Positions 63,098-64,000 of a DNA stretch of 64,000 nucleotides are shown piece after piece. Source of the stretch: Thiotrichaceae bacterium (lineage in GTDB: Bacteria; Pseudomonadota; Gammaproteobacteria; Thiotrichales; Thiotrichaceae); assembly GCA_026989335.1 (NCBI GenBank), contig JALSJN010000046.1:1-64000 (forward strand), written 5' to 3'. The translations under genes and the position numbers were made by a program. The notes below the pieces were generated by a model. It searched no databases and was not told the origin of the DNA. It saw only the letters and a list, made by a program, of their open reading frames with translations. How positions within the stretch are numbered: position 1 is the first letter of the stretch; every line of letters begins with the position of its first letter.

Positions 63098-64000
63098 TTA
63101 GTTTACTTGATAAGCAGGGTCTAAAACTAACGCACGCGCCAAGCGTTGCTTGCCTGGTTTTTTTGGTGGTGTTTGTAATGGAGCGATGGCTAATAACCAG
63201 TCTCGCATCTGTGTAGGCTTAATATCTGGTAGTTGTTGCGCAACCCGACCTTTATATTTGTGCTCATTTAAGTTGCCCTTAGTGAGATTGTTCATCATAG
63301 AGTTACGTCGTAATAATGACTGTGTGCTTATCCAACTTGTTCCACCATCCCATCCTTTTACGCTAGGGTGGGCAAAAACGGCTTGACCCATAATATTTAA
63401 ATTATGTGCCAAATCGGTATGATCGGATGAGTAGGGTAAGGTGCGTAACGTACCTATTGTAAGGTCGATGGGGGACTTAATCAGTGCACCTCGGTTTTGT
63501 TTAGCCCAGAAGTCAGGGCTATTCAAAACTGCTGAGAGCAGGGTTGAGATATTATAATTGGATCCCCTAAATACTTGCGCCCATTGTTTTATCACAGCGG
63601 GTTTGGGCTGGGATAGGGTAATAAACTCATGCCACATCTTGGTTGCAATCGTCTCAGCGGTTTTTGGGTGTTTAAGTAAGATATTGATAATATCTTCACC
63701 TTTGAAGTTACCACGTTTTCCAAGGAAGGTTTTGGTGCCGTTATCATGATCTTGCGCACGGTTTACAAATTGGCCAGTGCGGTCATCAAGCCCCCAGCCT
63801 GTAAATGCACGTGATGCTTCGCGCATATCGGCTTCGCTATAATTACCTAAGCCGAGCGTGAAAAGCTCCAATAACTCACGCGAAAAATTTTCATTGGGCT
63901 CTTCTTTTGTGCTGACATAGCCATCTAAGTAGACCAGCATGGCAGGGTCTTTAGCAACCGCATGAAGCATCTCTCCAAAGTTGCCAAAAGCATGTTTGCG
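63098..64000 (-). CDS. DUF1800 family protein (5' end outside window)
   Basis: The frame is open to the right edge of the window (the last codons read RKHAFGNFGEM), so the N-terminus is missing and at least 300 residues are present. DUF1800 signatures are VAKDPAMLVYLDGYVSTKEE, PNENFSRELLELFTLGLGNY, ASRAFTGWGLDD and SVKGWDGGTSWISTQSLLRR. It is upstream of, and probably co-transcribed with, the DUF1501 gene. The family is large, exported and uncharacterised. Confidence 0.88.
   Translation of the reverse strand, partial: RKHAFGNFGEMLHAVAKDPAMLVYLDGYVSTKEEPNENFSRELLELFTLGLGNYSEADMREASRAFTGWGLDDRTGQFVNRAQDHDNGTKTFLGKRGNFKGEDIINILLKHPKTAETIATKMWHEFITLSQPKPAVIKQWAQVFRGSNYNISTLLSAVLNSPDFWAKQNRGALIKSPIDLTIGTLRTLPYSSDHTDLAHNLNIMGQAVFAHPSVKGWDGGTSWISTQSLLRRNSMMNNLTKGNLNEHKYKGRVAQQLPDIKPTQMRDWLLAIAPLQTPPKKPGKQRLARALVLDPAYQVN

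Overview
The window is a stretch of chromosome from a moderately AT-rich Gram-negative bacterium. The gene set points to a gammaproteobacterium: yaeQ, rraA, the suhB/trmJ divergent pair, hda, the ybeY-corC-lnt cluster, a complete nine-gene atp operon, exodeoxyribonuclease I, nhaB and many lipoprotein signal peptides. I cannot name a genus. I saw no rRNA, tRNA, CRISPR array, prophage or intact insertion sequence. Most of the window is ordinary housekeeping DNA, with small accessory genes and short dispersed repeats between the conserved blocks.

Layout. 1-3322: repeat fragment, a glutaredoxin-like GST, and a lipoprotein hydrolase/beta-propeller gene that looks split by a frameshift. 3563-9760: yaeQ, rraA, suhB, trmJ, an orphan arsJ and a large secreted propeller protein. 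9973-11937: small exported or membrane proteins, then a cbiX/sirB-like gene coupled to hemJ. 12067-16935: the heat-shock block grpE-dnaK-dnaJ followed by dapB, with two sigma-32-like promoters. 16965-20690: a CDP-alcohol phosphatidyltransferase gene with an in-frame stop inside its catalytic signature, an AI-2E/PerM transporter, hda, a cold-shock gene with its own promoter, and a DUF533 protein. 21124-24626: a lipoprotein, uvrD and a VanZ-like protein. 24674-31858: atpIBEFHAGDC behind a good sigma-70 promoter.

32176-34404: a histidine-rich, repeat-containing peptidoglycan-binding lipoprotein and an exported protein that may be a cysteine hydrolase. 34618-37857: glmU-glmS, which supply UDP-GlcNAc for the cell wall. 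38005-42817: a SulP transporter, moaD-moaE, nhaB and moaC. 42881-48359: comF, phoH, ybeY, corC, lnt and a Nif3-like gene. 48366-51541: an 8-bp minisatellite, then a tightly coupled three-gene operon (DUF4956 membrane protein, HlyD-like adaptor, TolC-like exported protein). This is my best candidate for an undescribed system, because it looks envelope-spanning but has no recognisable pump or ATPase. 51634-59802: a small lipoprotein, sbcB, a DUF4124 protein, an RND efflux adaptor/pump pair and an unknown membrane protein. 60029-64000: a fused pabB-pabC gene, then a DUF1501/DUF1800 pair running off the window edge.

Two short repeat families (A and B here) with terminal inverted repeats are scattered in intergenic gaps. 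At 20851-21083 a B copy sits inside an A copy. Several copies begin within a few bases of a stop codon, so besides being MITE-like they may act as 3'-end structures.
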